NCBI GenBank assembly: GCA_020186115.1
Contig: WSYJ01000129.1
Span: 1 to 64,000 of the forward strand
Length of the DNA: 64,000 bases
Reading direction: 5' to 3'
DNA from: Histomonas meleagridis
Taxonomy: Eukaryota > Parabasalia > Tritrichomonadida > Dientamoebidae
The notes beneath the pieces are model-generated. The model saw only the letters and a program-made list of their open reading frames with translations, had not been told where the DNA came from and ran no database searches. Positions within the stretch are counted from its first letter, which is position 1; each line of letters starts with the position of its first letter. Below, in pieces: positions 31,063 through 40,524 of this stretch. A program made the translations under genes and the position numbers.

Positions 31063-32123
31063 ACAATGTATATTATTCAATAATGTGAATAAATATTCAA
31101 AAATCCAATTATATAAGATTTTATCAATGTATAATAAAAAATGTTTATATAAGTGATAAAAAGCACATGCTTGAATAATATTATTTGTTATTTTTGATTT
31201 AGTGCATAAAGCAGGGTTAGAAAATGTAAGCGAATTAGAAAATGTGTTATTATTTATTAATGCATTTGGGTTAGAAAATATGTTTGATAGAAGGCATTCA
31301 TCGTTTATTGCTCCTTTAGTAATATTAGGTTTGATATAATTCTGACTATATAACTAATGTTGTATTTACTCTATTAAATGTATCATTTTGTATTTATATT
31401 TAATTTCTCAATTAAAATGAATATAATTTAGGATGTTCAATTACTAAATGCATAGAAATCAATATAACTAACATTTTCAGATATAAAAACCATTCTAATT
31501 TAGTACTACAATTTGTTTAGTAAAATAAATTTACTTGAGTGTTTGAATTAAGAATAGTAAACATCTTACTATTCCATTGAAATAATTGATAAATTGAAGA
31601 TTATATACTTATTTCGATCACTTGAATATTTCTATTTTTCTGTCAATTTTATTTACAATATCAAATTTGTGATATGTAAACAAATAAAAGAATAAGTATC
31701 TATATTTTTTGATTAATGAATTTTTATTTTTAAGTTTAATCTTCAAATACATTTAATTAAGTATGTACGAGTTCAGTTTGTATTAATGTTTCGAATCCAT
31801 AATGATGGATTGGCTCGTTATTATTTAGCCAATTCATTACCATATACCAAATTATCTCTATTTTATTAATCAGCTTAAAAAGTCATTTAATCGAATGAAA
31901 TTTCTTTAAAAATAATATTCTTTTTAATATATATAATTTTAACATAATAAAATTAATATTAAAATGAAATCTTAGATTTGGAGAATATTTCCAACTATAA
32001 ACTTAAAAACATTTGTTGCACACTAATTCTAATCCATTCGAATTTATTTTTAAGAACCAAAAGAAGTATATTCATATTTCACGTCAAATCGAAAGAGAAA
32101 CATTTATTGGGACAATATGTTTA
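31063..32123. other. intergenic with one surface-protein relic
   Basis: About 1.06 kb with no intact gene; it holds the relic at 31205-31300. Confidence 0.5.
31205..31300 (-). pseudogene. relic of Ser/Thr-Phe repeat of a BspA-like protein
   Basis: On the minus strand this reads Asn-Ile-Phe-Ser-Asn-Pro-Asn-Ala-Leu, then Asn-Asn-Asn-Thr-Phe-Ser-Asn-Ser-Leu-Thr-Phe-Ser-Asn. This is the same hexapeptide style as the Asn-Thr-Phe-Ser-Xaa-Ser stalk of the BspA-like gene at 52 kb. No leucine-rich part or membrane segment is attached. Confidence 0.4.
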
Positions 32124-33080
32124 TTACTCAGCCAATGGCACAAATGCCATTGACGCGATGCCGCACATTGAATCCTTATTCCTTCTCAGCCGCATATATC
32201 CATCTTCTCCCCACGATGTTCCCCACGCGTTCCGAAGTATCCAGTAAGGCACATCTCCGTCGACTCCGTATCCCACGACGCAAACGGCTAAGTTTGTTTG
32301 CCATTTTGAGCATCTGTCGTCGTCGAAGATTCCGCTGCAATAAAGTTGGAAAGCAAAGGATGAGGCGTCAATGGATGCGCACATTACCCCGTACTCGGCA
32401 CATTTGCTTTGCATATCTTTTTCATCGTCAAGGTTAACAATCACTAAATTCTTAGATCGCGTAACAGCTTTTGATGCGTTGAATTTGCAGGTTTCTTGAG
32501 TCCCTGTGTATGGATAATCAGATTCAAGCATAAATTGGCCGCTTTGATAGTCGTTGGTATATTGAAATGCATCAAATGGATGGCCACCATTACAACCATA
32601 TGAATAAATACAGCAATCGATAATATTTGAGGTAGAGAGGTTGTAAAGATCACCATGCTTCTTGGCCCAAGCTGATTCTTGTGAGGCAATTGCTGAAAAT
32701 GCCCAAGATGCTGCACAAGCTGAACCGAAATCTCTTATAGGATTAACAATTCCAAAGTCACGCCAATCGAGAGTATCAGGCGTAAAGGAATTATGGCTTT
32801 CTGTTATTGGATTTTCTGGCATTTTAAATGGATATTTGGATTGGATAAGATTCTGATATTCAGAATTTGTAAGGGCAGCAAACTGATTAAGTTTTAACTT
32901 AAAACGATGGTCTTTATTAAAATCTTGTACCGCTCTTTTGTTTGTAATAAATATTCCAAGCCTTTTCAAATAATCTTCTCCTGTATAACATAATGAATTT
33001 TCTTTCATCCAGTTCAAAAAGCTTGTCTCCTCGTGCGCAAAAGATTGTAAGGTGTAACGGAGAAAAACCAAAGCTAGCAT
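32124..33080 (-). CDS. papain-like (C1A) pseudoprotease
   Basis: A 318-residue papain-fold protein with a hydrophobic N-terminus, an I29-type propeptide region (about 20-80) and a mature domain from about residue 100. The fold is intact: Leu-Asp-Trp-Arg, Trp-Ala-Phe-Ser-Ala, Gly-Cys-Asn-Gly-Gly at 162-166, Val-Val-Gly-Tyr-Gly, and Trp-Ile-Leu-Arg-Asn-Ala-Trp-Gly-Thr-Ser-Trp-Gly. The active site is not: the catalytic Cys is Ser125 (Cys-Ala-Ala-Ser-Trp in place of Cys-Gly-Ser-Cys-Trp), the oxyanion Gln is Phe118, and the catalytic His is Leu264 (Thr-Asn-Leu-Ala-Val). Only Asn284 remains. It is therefore expected to be inactive and may act as a binding or decoy protein (inference). Confidence 0.85.
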   Translation of the reverse strand: MLALVFLRYTLQSFAHEETSFLNWMKENSLCYTGEDYLKRLGIFITNKRAVQDFNKDHRFKLKLNQFAALTNSEYQNLIQSKYPFKMPENPITESHNSFTPDTLDWRDFGIVNPIRDFGSACAASWAFSAIASQESAWAKKHGDLYNLSTSNIIDCCIYSYGCNGGHPFDAFQYTNDYQSGQFMLESDYPYTGTQETCKFNASKAVTRSKNLVIVNLDDEKDMQSKCAEYGVMCASIDASSFAFQLYCSGIFDDDRCSKWQTNLAVCVVGYGVDGDVPYWILRNAWGTSWGEDGYMRLRRNKDSMCGIASMAFVPLAE

Positions 33081-33424
33081 TTATTTCACATAACATGTCC
33101 ATTTTCACTGAAAGATTGATCAGCTCACAGAATTGAATGGTCGTAAAATAACTTTTCACAAAGAGATCGGCTTTTGCCACAATATTTGAATGGAAAGCAC
33201 TAACCGTTAGAACTTTATTCCAGAAGCTGATGAATTATCATTTGTGGTATATCATAAGTCAAAACATATATTTCTATCAAGCACATCCAAAATCATTTTC
33301 AGCTTCATCAGAAATAATTGAAGGAAACTTCAATCAATTGCAAATTGCGTCACCACTTTCGTTACGATTTCCAAAATTCGTTTTCGCAATTTACATAAAA
33401 AACGATTCAAAACTCTTTTGGTGT
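33081..33424. other. intergenic between protease-like gene and copine
   Basis: Contains TAACCGTTAG at 33201. A plus-strand 73-codon frame (33230-33451) runs into the end of the copine gene on the other strand and has no family features, so it is not called. Confidence 0.4.
33201..33210 (-). promoter_or_regulatory. Myb-type box upstream of the papain-like gene
   Basis: TAACCGTTAG, minus sense CTAACGGTTA, about 120 nt before the ATG; farther than in most genes here. Confidence 0.35.
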
Positions 33425-35059
33425 TTAATTAGGAATATAGCCATGTGTTGAGCAGAACTGGTGCACTTGCTTTGGTATTTCGGCGAGCAGCTCCTGCGCG
33501 AGGCCGACTCCTCCCTGCGCCTCATATTTGCTGTAAGGGATGAACTGCACGATGTCTCTTTTCATTGTCACTCCGCTTCTTGACCTCAGCGGGTGTTCGT
33601 CAGCGTCGAGTTGATCCATTGACGCGAAGTTTGCGTATCCGATACCCACAATGATGATACTGAGTGGGGAATCAGAAGCGGCGACAATTGCATCGATTGT
33701 TTCGGGCATATCATTAATTACACCGTCGGTAAGGATCATTAATATTGAGTAAGTTCTTGATGATTCAAATGATTCTTGTGCAACTTGTGATGCAGCAGTA
33801 ATGATTGGCGCAAATAATGTTGGGCCACTTAAGACAACACTCTTAAGTGAATTCCTATAAACGGCTGCAATCCCTTCTAACCCTTGAACATTAGGATTAC
33901 TTGGATCAAATGTTAATGGGAAACAGTGCGATACGACACCGTTTATTTTGCCGCCAAAACCGTAAACAGGAAATGCTTGGTCGCTATCGTACGGGCAGAC
34001 AACAGACCCAACGGACCAGATGCACGACTCGTATTGGTTCAAATGGCCTTCGGTGATGAAGTGAAGGGAACGTGGATCCGTAGGAGCACGGTTGGATGCG
34101 GTGAAATCAATGGCAGTGATAAGATTAAGTTGAAGACCACTACGGATGTAATCAAAGAATGTTGGTGTCTTGACTATTGAGAAATTGATGATTCGAATTC
34201 GGCCCGTTTTCCTCTTATTCTTTCCTTCGATTTCAAATGTGGTTCCAACACTGCTCTTAAGGGTTTGTAAGGGGAGTTGGATAGAACCAATGACTTCGTC
34301 TGGATGATTCTTTCGATAATCCATGACGGTTAATAAAATATTGGCATCATCTTCATTATCAGCAATGTTTTGAAGTGGCACTTGGAAGTTTTTAAATGTG
34401 CATTGGTATGTCTTAGGAACAACTTCTGAACGGAATACTGGAATATTTTTGCCATTGCTGATTTTGGAGATTTGGAAGTATGGATAATCCTTGGAAAAGG
34501 TACGCATCTTCTTGAGGCCGCTGCATGCAACTGTGAAATTACAAACTGTGCCACAATTTGATGCTTGTTCAACTGTTAAAACAAGAGTTCCTCTCTTGTT
34601 TTTGGCTGTTGGATGCTGAATCTCAAAGGTAATATCACGAGATGTGGTCGAAACAAGGTTTTGTACATCTGTATCTACAAATCCAATATAATCGTGTTTT
34701 TCTAATGGTGCCTTTTCTGAGTCAACATCGTAAATGCAAAAGCGGAGTGGTTGTTGGGTTTCAAATATGTATGCAGCTTGGAAGAATTTTACAAATGTTG
34801 GATTGGCATCATTCATAATAGCTTCTGTTCTAGAAATTTCAATATACTTGCCATTAATTGGCACAAACATTACAACCATTGGATCAGATTGGCTTGTTTT
34901 ATCAAGTTTAATCAGATTTTTGCAAGCAACGTGAATATTCAAAATTGATTCTTGTGATGCACTATTAATTACTGTATCGTTGGAGATCCCATGTGTTCCA
35001 GTATCAATTTTGTTTGATTGTGCTGCGGGCATCGAAGACATTCCATAAGCAATCGACAT
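33425..35059 (-). CDS. copine
   Basis: A 544-residue calcium-dependent membrane-binding protein. Two C2 domains: the first about residues 35-155 (Ser-Asp-Pro-Met-Val-Val-Met, Glu-Ile-Ser-Arg-Thr-Glu, Ile-Tyr-Asp-Val-Asp) and the second about 165-290. A copine-type von Willebrand A domain follows (Ala-Ile-Asp-Phe-Thr-Ala-Ser-Asn, then Tyr-Phe-like Gly-Phe-Gly-Gly-Lys-Ile, Ile-Leu-Thr-Asp-Gly-Val-Ile-Asn-Asp, Ile-Ile-Val-Gly-Ile-Gly). The order and length match copines, which signal or traffic at membranes. ATG at 35057-35059 is preferred to a TTG nine codons earlier, and an AAAACGGTTTGTTAC box lies just upstream. Confidence 0.92.
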   Translation of the reverse strand: MSIAYGMSSMPAAQSNKIDTGTHGISNDTVINSASQESILNIHVACKNLIKLDKTSQSDPMVVMFVPINGKYIEISRTEAIMNDANPTFVKFFQAAYIFETQQPLRFCIYDVDSEKAPLEKHDYIGFVDTDVQNLVSTTSRDITFEIQHPTAKNKRGTLVLTVEQASNCGTVCNFTVACSGLKKMRTFSKDYPYFQISKISNGKNIPVFRSEVVPKTYQCTFKNFQVPLQNIADNEDDANILLTVMDYRKNHPDEVIGSIQLPLQTLKSSVGTTFEIEGKNKRKTGRIRIINFSIVKTPTFFDYIRSGLQLNLITAIDFTASNRAPTDPRSLHFITEGHLNQYESCIWSVGSVVCPYDSDQAFPVYGFGGKINGVVSHCFPLTFDPSNPNVQGLEGIAAVYRNSLKSVVLSGPTLFAPIITAASQVAQESFESSRTYSILMILTDGVINDMPETIDAIVAASDSPLSIIIVGIGYANFASMDQLDADEHPLRSRSGVTMKRDIVQFIPYSKYEAQGGVGLAQELLAEIPKQVHQFCSTHGYIPN

Positions 35060-35589
35060 GCTGAAGAATGGGGTTAATTGTAACAAACCGTTTTCAAATC
35101 GGGTTAAGAGGGTGTTTGATTCAAATGCGGCGGTTATGCGTTATAAACCGGTTATGTTATGAAAAAGCGGATCGAGATTTTGAACGCTTGCTGATGGATT
35201 TTTAGGTAAATTACGAGTATAACCAGTAGTGGAACAAAAGAAATACGATTTTTGTGACGTTTTAATTTGTAGAATTATGAGATATATAAACTAATTTATA
35301 TCAAGCAATTTCGAATTTAATTTTTTTTTTCCCCTACCCCCCTTAGTATATATTTAATTCAAATATACAACTTATCACTGTTCTAATATTTTAAATAATA
35401 AATGTATTTTTTTAATGCATGAAAAGCAGACATTAATAAGATTTGAATAAAACAGTGGATTGAGTGAAGTTTGTCATGCAATGTAAAAACATTACAATGA
35501 GAAATTAATTTATCAAAGCTATATCATAACATATAATTCGGAATAATTTTACAAACAAATGAATATACACACAAATTTATTTATGATAT
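35060..35589. other. intergenic
   Basis: About 530 nt. It includes a T-run followed by CCCCTACCCCCC near 35325-35342; otherwise AT-rich with nothing recognised. Confidence 0.5.
35085..35095 (-). promoter_or_regulatory. Myb-type box before copine
   Basis: AAACCGTTTTC, minus sense GAAAACGGTTT, 26 nt upstream of the ATG. Further AACCGG/AACCGCC-like sites occur at 35125-35150. Confidence 0.45.
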
Positions 35590-37780
35590 TTATAACCAAT
35601 TAATTATTTTTCGCTTTAATAATTTGACTATTTCTGTGTAGCCATTTTTAGTAGCAATTCCAAGTGCTGTTTCATATTGTTTATATAATTACCAAACATT
35701 ACAACTATGCCTCAAATTTTTAATATAAATATCATAAAATAACAAATAAATATTTTTCACATTAATATCAATTTTTTTTTGTTCAAGAAGTATTTTTACT
35801 ATTTTTATTTGACCATTTTCAGATGCAAATATTAATGCTGTATTATACATATAAAATAAATTCCAAAAATCATTATAAAATATCAAATTATTAATATAAA
35901 TATTATATGAAACAAATAAATATTTTTAGCATTTATTTCGATACCTTTTTGTTCTAAAAGTAATTTTACTATGTCTGTATTATCAATTTGAGATGCATAC
36001 ATAAGAGCAGTACTAAATAATTTGAATAATTTCTAAATAATGTCAATATTCTCCAAATTCCAAAATAAAATATAAAAAAATTAAAATAAATAATATCTTG
36101 TACAAATAATCTTTAGCATTAATATTAATCCCATTTTGCTCAAGAAGTAATTTAACTATTTCAATGTGATTATATATAGATGCAAAAAACAATGGAGTCC
36201 AAAACGATTTGAACAATTTCCAATAACTTTTTTAAAACCAAAAATTATTTAGCCAAACTTCAAACAAAGGAAACAAATACTTCCAGCATTTATATCAATA
36301 CCATTTTGTTTAAGAAGTAATTTAGCTATTTCAATATATCCATTGTTTGATGCTTTCATTAGTGCAGTTTCATAACTTTAAAGGAATATCCAAATATTAT
36401 TTTGAAATTTCATAAGAAGAAAAACAAAATCAAACAAAACAAATAAATATCTTTAGCATTAATATTAATTCCATTTTGCTCAAGAAGTATTTTAACGATA
36501 TCTGTATGTCCTTTTTCAGATGCAATTATAAGAGGTGTATAAAATAATTCGAATAATTCCCAAATTAAATTATGAAATAGAAATATTTCTAAAAAGACAT
36601 TATTTTTAGCATTTATATCAATTTTTCCTTCTTGTTCCAAAACATATTTAACGAGTTCAATATTTCCTGATTCTGAACAAAAAAGTAAAATATTTTTTGG
36701 AATCAAATCTTTCTTAAGGAAATATTTAATAAAAAATATATTTCCAATTTTTGCCGATTCATTTATCATTGAATCATTAATTTTCATTCCTTCTTCAATC
36801 AAAAATGTAAAAATTTCATAATTATGATATAAAACACATATTTTACCTAATTCTTCTATATTATTAATTTTTAAAATTTTATTTTCATGTAAATAATGAA
36901 AAATTTCATTTCGATGAAATTTAATTGCAATTTCATATGCACCTTTAAATGACAAATGATTTTGTTCGCATAAATGAAATATTTCAAGATTTCCACCTGC
37001 AATTGCATACTTCAATGTATTTATTAATTTAGAATTATTTAATAATAAATATTTAAAACATTTAACTGATCCAAAAAATGCTGCATAATTAATTAATGAA
37101 ACATTTTCTTCATTAATAAATGAACATCTTTCATAAAGTGATGGTTTAATTATTTGATTAAAATTAAAACTTGTTTGCGATGATATCTTTTGTAGTTTTT
37201 CAATGTTATCATTTCGGATTATTTTTGCAATTTTATTCGGATTAATTCCTTCTTTAACATATTTCTTTTGAAGTTCCCAATCGTTCTTTCTCAGTTCTCC
37301 AATGTTTCCTAGAATTTGTAACCACGCAATATCTGGATTTTGCATTATTTTAATTTCTTCATCAGACATATAATGGACAAAATATGGCTTCTTTTTGCTT
37401 TTTATAATATTAGATTCAATCAAATTTTGTTCAACCATTTTCTCAAGAAGATAACTTGATTCTTGTGTATCATTATCAAAAAGAATATTGATAAATACTT
37501 TTAAAATTTTTGGACTAATTTTTTTATTTTCCTCAAAAATTTCAATTTCTCTTATAAGATCCAAATATATATCAAAATAATTCATACCTAATATAAAGGT
37601 CAAGTATACCATATGGCTAACAATCATGTTAAAAGATATTGGATTATTTTCATCAAATTTGTTGATTATCAAATTGGCCATTTGATTAATATTTCCAATA
37701 TCAGTATCAAAAATTATTTTTTTGATTGTCAAAAGCGTTTCCCATTCTTTCTTGAATTTTTGATTTGTAATTTCTTTCAT
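35590..37780 (-). CDS. ankyrin gene E: DUF3447 protein with six spacer-separated units
   Basis: Exon 1 from ATG 37778-37780 (a GTG four codons earlier is not needed) contains the helical N-terminus and DUF3447 (Cys-Ser-Phe-Ile-Asn-Glu-Glu, Asn-Tyr-Ala-Ala-Phe-Phe-Gly-Ser-Val-Lys-Cys-Phe-Lys-Tyr, Tyr-Ala-Ile-Ala-Gly-Gly-Asn, His-Leu-Cys-Glu-Gln). Six ankyrin units follow near 36540, 36370, 36200, 36010, 35840 and 35680. The first spacer is 66 nt and happens to be open in frame; the second is 83 nt. The last unit ends Lys-Arg-Lys-Ile-Ile-Asn-Trp-Leu-stop (35590-35592). Each unit has the Thr-(Ala/Pro)-Leu start and Ile-Val-Lys core. Function unknown. Confidence 0.65.
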
Positions 37781-38006
37781 TAAGGAAAACACCTCGTTTT
37801 TTATGAAAGTTAATAAAATTGTACCGCTAAAACGATTATAATGGACTGAAATCTAAATTTGAAAAAGTTCAAAGTTTACAGCGTTGTAAGACAAATTAAA
37901 AACTTTATTAACGTAAATATGCAACTGTCAAATTTGTCAAAACTTCATTGACTAACTCTGTTTTAAATTATTAAAAAGTGTCAATATAATCTAAACCAAT
38001 TACATC

Positions 38007-38048
38007 ATGATAATCAATTATGATAAATTTATCATAATTGATTATCAT
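38007..38048. repeat. 42-nt perfect palindrome
   Basis: A spacerless inverted repeat. The left arm after the outer A is TGATAATCAATTATGATAAA and the right arm is its exact complement, centred on AAATTT. All 21 pairs match; pairing fails at the next base. It can form a cruciform in DNA or a 42-nt hairpin in RNA. Confidence 0.9.
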
Positions 38049-38264
38049 TTGTTTATTAAGTGTTAAATTTTTACAATAACATGTTATTTTATCGATGCTA
38101 GTTGGTTCGTTACTACTATGTGTTGGCTGAAATTTATTTTTATTCATTCAATGGATTTGTATTCATGATTGAAGATTAAACGATAAATACAATTAAAAAA
38201 TTAAATGAAATGCAATCGTTATTGAGTCAATTTATCCTATCGGGCAAACACGTTTATTTAGGAA

Positions 38265-38274
38265 GCCGTTAAGG
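38265..38274 (+). promoter_or_regulatory. Myb-type box before GT31 gene
   Basis: GCCGTTAAGG, 15 nt before the ATG. Confidence 0.4.
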
Positions 38275-38288
38275 TTCCTTCATCCAAC

Positions 38289-39305
38289 ATGAAATCAAAA
38301 CCTAAAACATCAAATCTAGAGATTCAAAACTTAATTCTCACATTTATTGCTCTAACTTGCTTTGCTGTTCTTACTTTTTTCAGATTTAATTCTCATGATC
38401 TTCTAAATTCTAAATTTATATGTAACCAAAAATCTGATATAATTCAAAATATTTCGAATGCATCTATTGCATTTTATATTATACTTGGTGCAAAGCAAAA
38501 AATTGATAAAAAAGAAGACCTACGAGGGAATTTTTGGGAGTATCAATTACAACAATTTTCTGGTGAATATTACCTTCATTATGTTTCTGATGGACCTCTT
38601 AATATACCAGGGATTAATGTCGAAATATATCCAGAAAATTCCACCACATTTACAGATGATACACAATTATGCATACGTACACCAGGTACATGGAAACATT
38701 TTATAAAGCATCACAAAAATGTCAAATGGTATTACCGAGGTACACATGATTCATATATCAATCTTTCGGCCATGCTTAATCTCATTTCCGATCTAGAGAA
38801 AGAAGGTGATCCCATGGAAGTTCCATTACTTGCATACAACTACCATGAATTTAACCATGAATTTTATCCACAAGGTGGAGCCGGGTGGCTTTTTTCAAAT
38901 GCAGCCATGCAAAGATTTGTTGAAAACATAGACACATTTATCGGCGCTTGTAAAGGCGGTTTTGATGATGTTGCTCTTGGTTGGTTCATTAAATCTATTA
39001 ATATTGACCTTGAACATTTCCAAACTAATCGCATCATTGTCACTTTCCCAATATCACAAGTCGACCAAATCTTGGACGATGATTACAGCCAAATTAAGGA
39101 ATGCCCCGAGTATTACTACTTAGTTCCTGGTAAAAATGGATTAAGACCATGTCCTGTGAAAAAAGCTGCATCAATTCATATGCACCAAATTCCAATGACA
39201 ACAGTGAAAAAGCTTTTGGACAAAGTGCCTAATGATTTTGCTGTGTATTTCCCTGATCCAAATACACCTCTATTTTGCAAAATGAATAATCGTGCACAAT
39301 ATTGA
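38289..39305 (+). CDS. Fringe/C1GALT1-like type II glycosyltransferase (GT31-like)
   Basis: A 338-residue type II membrane protein: a short basic cytoplasmic tail, one membrane helix (about residues 13-31, Leu-Ile-Leu-Thr-Phe-Ile-Ala-Leu), then a lumenal catalytic domain. Family signs: Val-Lys-Trp-Tyr-Tyr-Arg-Gly-Thr-His-Asp-Ser-Tyr-Ile-Asn at the metal-binding position, Gly-Gly-Ala-Gly-Trp-Leu-Phe-Ser-Asn-Ala-Ala, and Phe-Asp-Asp-Val-Ala-Leu-Gly-Trp-Phe. Fringe-type enzymes use an Asp-Asp-Asp or Asp-Xaa-Asp; here the site reads Thr-His-Asp, so metal binding may differ. Likely Golgi. Acceptor sugar unknown. Confidence 0.75.
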   Translation: MKSKPKTSNLEIQNLILTFIALTCFAVLTFFRFNSHDLLNSKFICNQKSDIIQNISNASIAFYIILGAKQKIDKKEDLRGNFWEYQLQQFSGEYYLHYVSDGPLNIPGINVEIYPENSTTFTDDTQLCIRTPGTWKHFIKHHKNVKWYYRGTHDSYINLSAMLNLISDLEKEGDPMEVPLLAYNYHEFNHEFYPQGGAGWLFSNAAMQRFVENIDTFIGACKGGFDDVALGWFIKSINIDLEHFQTNRIIVTFPISQVDQILDDDYSQIKECPEYYYLVPGKNGLRPCPVKKAASIHMHQIPMTTVKKLLDKVPNDFAVYFPDPNTPLFCKMNNRAQY

Positions 39306-39533
39306 GGAACGCCGTTTTGATAAATATTGTAAGTAAATATGACCATTGGAATTGGAGTGTATTCATTGATGAATTTGACTTTATCATTTTGAGCATTTCA
39401 TTTGATTGGCCAATCAGATATCTGAAATAAAAAGAAAATTAGTACTAATACTAAAAATATTGGTACGTATTCAAAGCGTCAGAGTAACATATATTGGAAA
39501 AAATTCATTTTAATTTTTGTGGTTTATTCATAG

Positions 39534-39944
39534 ATGAATACAAAAAAAATTCTTCATTTGGAAGATAATATACAATTGCCACCCCCGATCGGAGATGGAC
39601 ATGACGCAATCAAGGCAATGATATCTACACTTAACGAGCAGAAACAAATTAAAATTGGAATTAATTCAATCAGTAAATCTATTATCAAGGGAAATATTCA
39701 AATGTTGATCATAACATATGATATAAATCCACCAGAGATTGTCCAGCATATACTTTTAATGGCAGCAAAATCAAATATTCCAGTAATTGTAGCTAAATTT
39801 ACACAGAACGACCTTGGGCAAACACTTGGTATTAGGCATGTTTCTACTGTTGGCATTCTATCTTCAGTTTCTTCTGATGTCATTGATCTTCTTCGACCAT
39901 TTTCAACCATCATATCACAATCACAAAATTTCCCAATTATATAA
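39534..39944 (+). CDS. L7Ae/NHP2-family RNA-binding protein
   Basis: A 136-residue protein with the L7Ae/L30e/S12e fold: Lys-Ile-Gly-Ile-Asn-Ser-Ile-Ser-Lys-Ser-Ile-Ile-Lys-Gly, Leu-Ile-Ile-Thr-Tyr-Asp, Pro-Pro-Glu-Ile-Val-Gln-His-Ile, Ile-Pro-Val-Ile-Val, Leu-Gly-Gln-Thr-Leu-Gly. The family binds kink-turn RNA in snoRNPs, the spliceosome, RNase P/MRP or ribosomes. The sequence is diverged from Snu13 and NHP2; the Ile-Gly-Ile-Asn start and Leu-Gly-Ile-Arg end resemble RPP38/Pop3 of RNase P as well. The subgroup is not settled. Confidence 0.7.
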   Translation: MNTKKILHLEDNIQLPPPIGDGHDAIKAMISTLNEQKQIKIGINSISKSIIKGNIQMLIITYDINPPEIVQHILLMAAKSNIPVIVAKFTQNDLGQTLGIRHVSTVGILSSVSSDVIDLLRPFSTIISQSQNFPII

Positions 39945-40524
39945 AAATAAGCGAGTGTATTTTTTTGGATATAAACAAAAAACAATAGAATTAATTTGTT
40001 AATGAAAAATCTTTGAACACATTTTTGACTCAGTAAAATCTCATTCGAAATGTATATAACTTTAAGCCATCTCAAGATCATGGATGATTATTTTGTCAAA
40101 TAATCTAATTTTATTAAAAGAATATGTCATTTGAAACGTGCTAATTTATTGGTTAGCCATTTAGGGGAAATAGAGTTTTAACCAAATCTTTCCGAATCTT
40201 GCTTCTTTTTAAATTTTTTTGTAGAATTCAGGTGAGTGGATAAATAAACGGTTGGAAATTGAACGTTAAAATCATAAAAAAACATTGTTAATATTATGCA
40301 TAATATGAATATATGTATACTGTTAATTCGAAAGGATATATTAAAAGTAATCTTCACCTAATTTCTTGTATATTCTAGTGTGCATTGTATATGGATACAA
40401 GACAAACATTTTGTTGCGAGGGGCACCCAAAAAGAATTTTTAGGGCACCCCAATAATTAATAAGGTTAAAAATTGTCTCATCAAAAATTTGATGTTGTAA
40501 CAAATTTTAAGAGCAATTATTCAT
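39945..40524. other. intergenic between convergent genes
   Basis: About 580 nt. Near 40420-40452 the string GGGCACCC occurs twice around a short palindrome (AAAAAGAATTTTTA). Otherwise nothing recognised. Confidence 0.45.

Larger units (their letters stand above)
37781..38288. other. divergent intergenic region with a perfect palindrome
   Basis: Lies between ankyrin gene E (minus) and the glycosyltransferase (plus). Holds the 42-nt perfect palindrome at 38007-38048 and a promoter box at 38265. Confidence 0.6.

Noticed and set aside
33230-33451. 73-codon plus frame between the papain-like gene and copine
   Set aside because: Overlaps the 3' end of copine on the other strand, no recognised motif, composition like intergenic DNA.
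40420-40452. GGGCACCC repeated around a small palindrome
   Set aside because: Too short to define an element; similar G/C strings near 45995 and 56790 are not clearly related.
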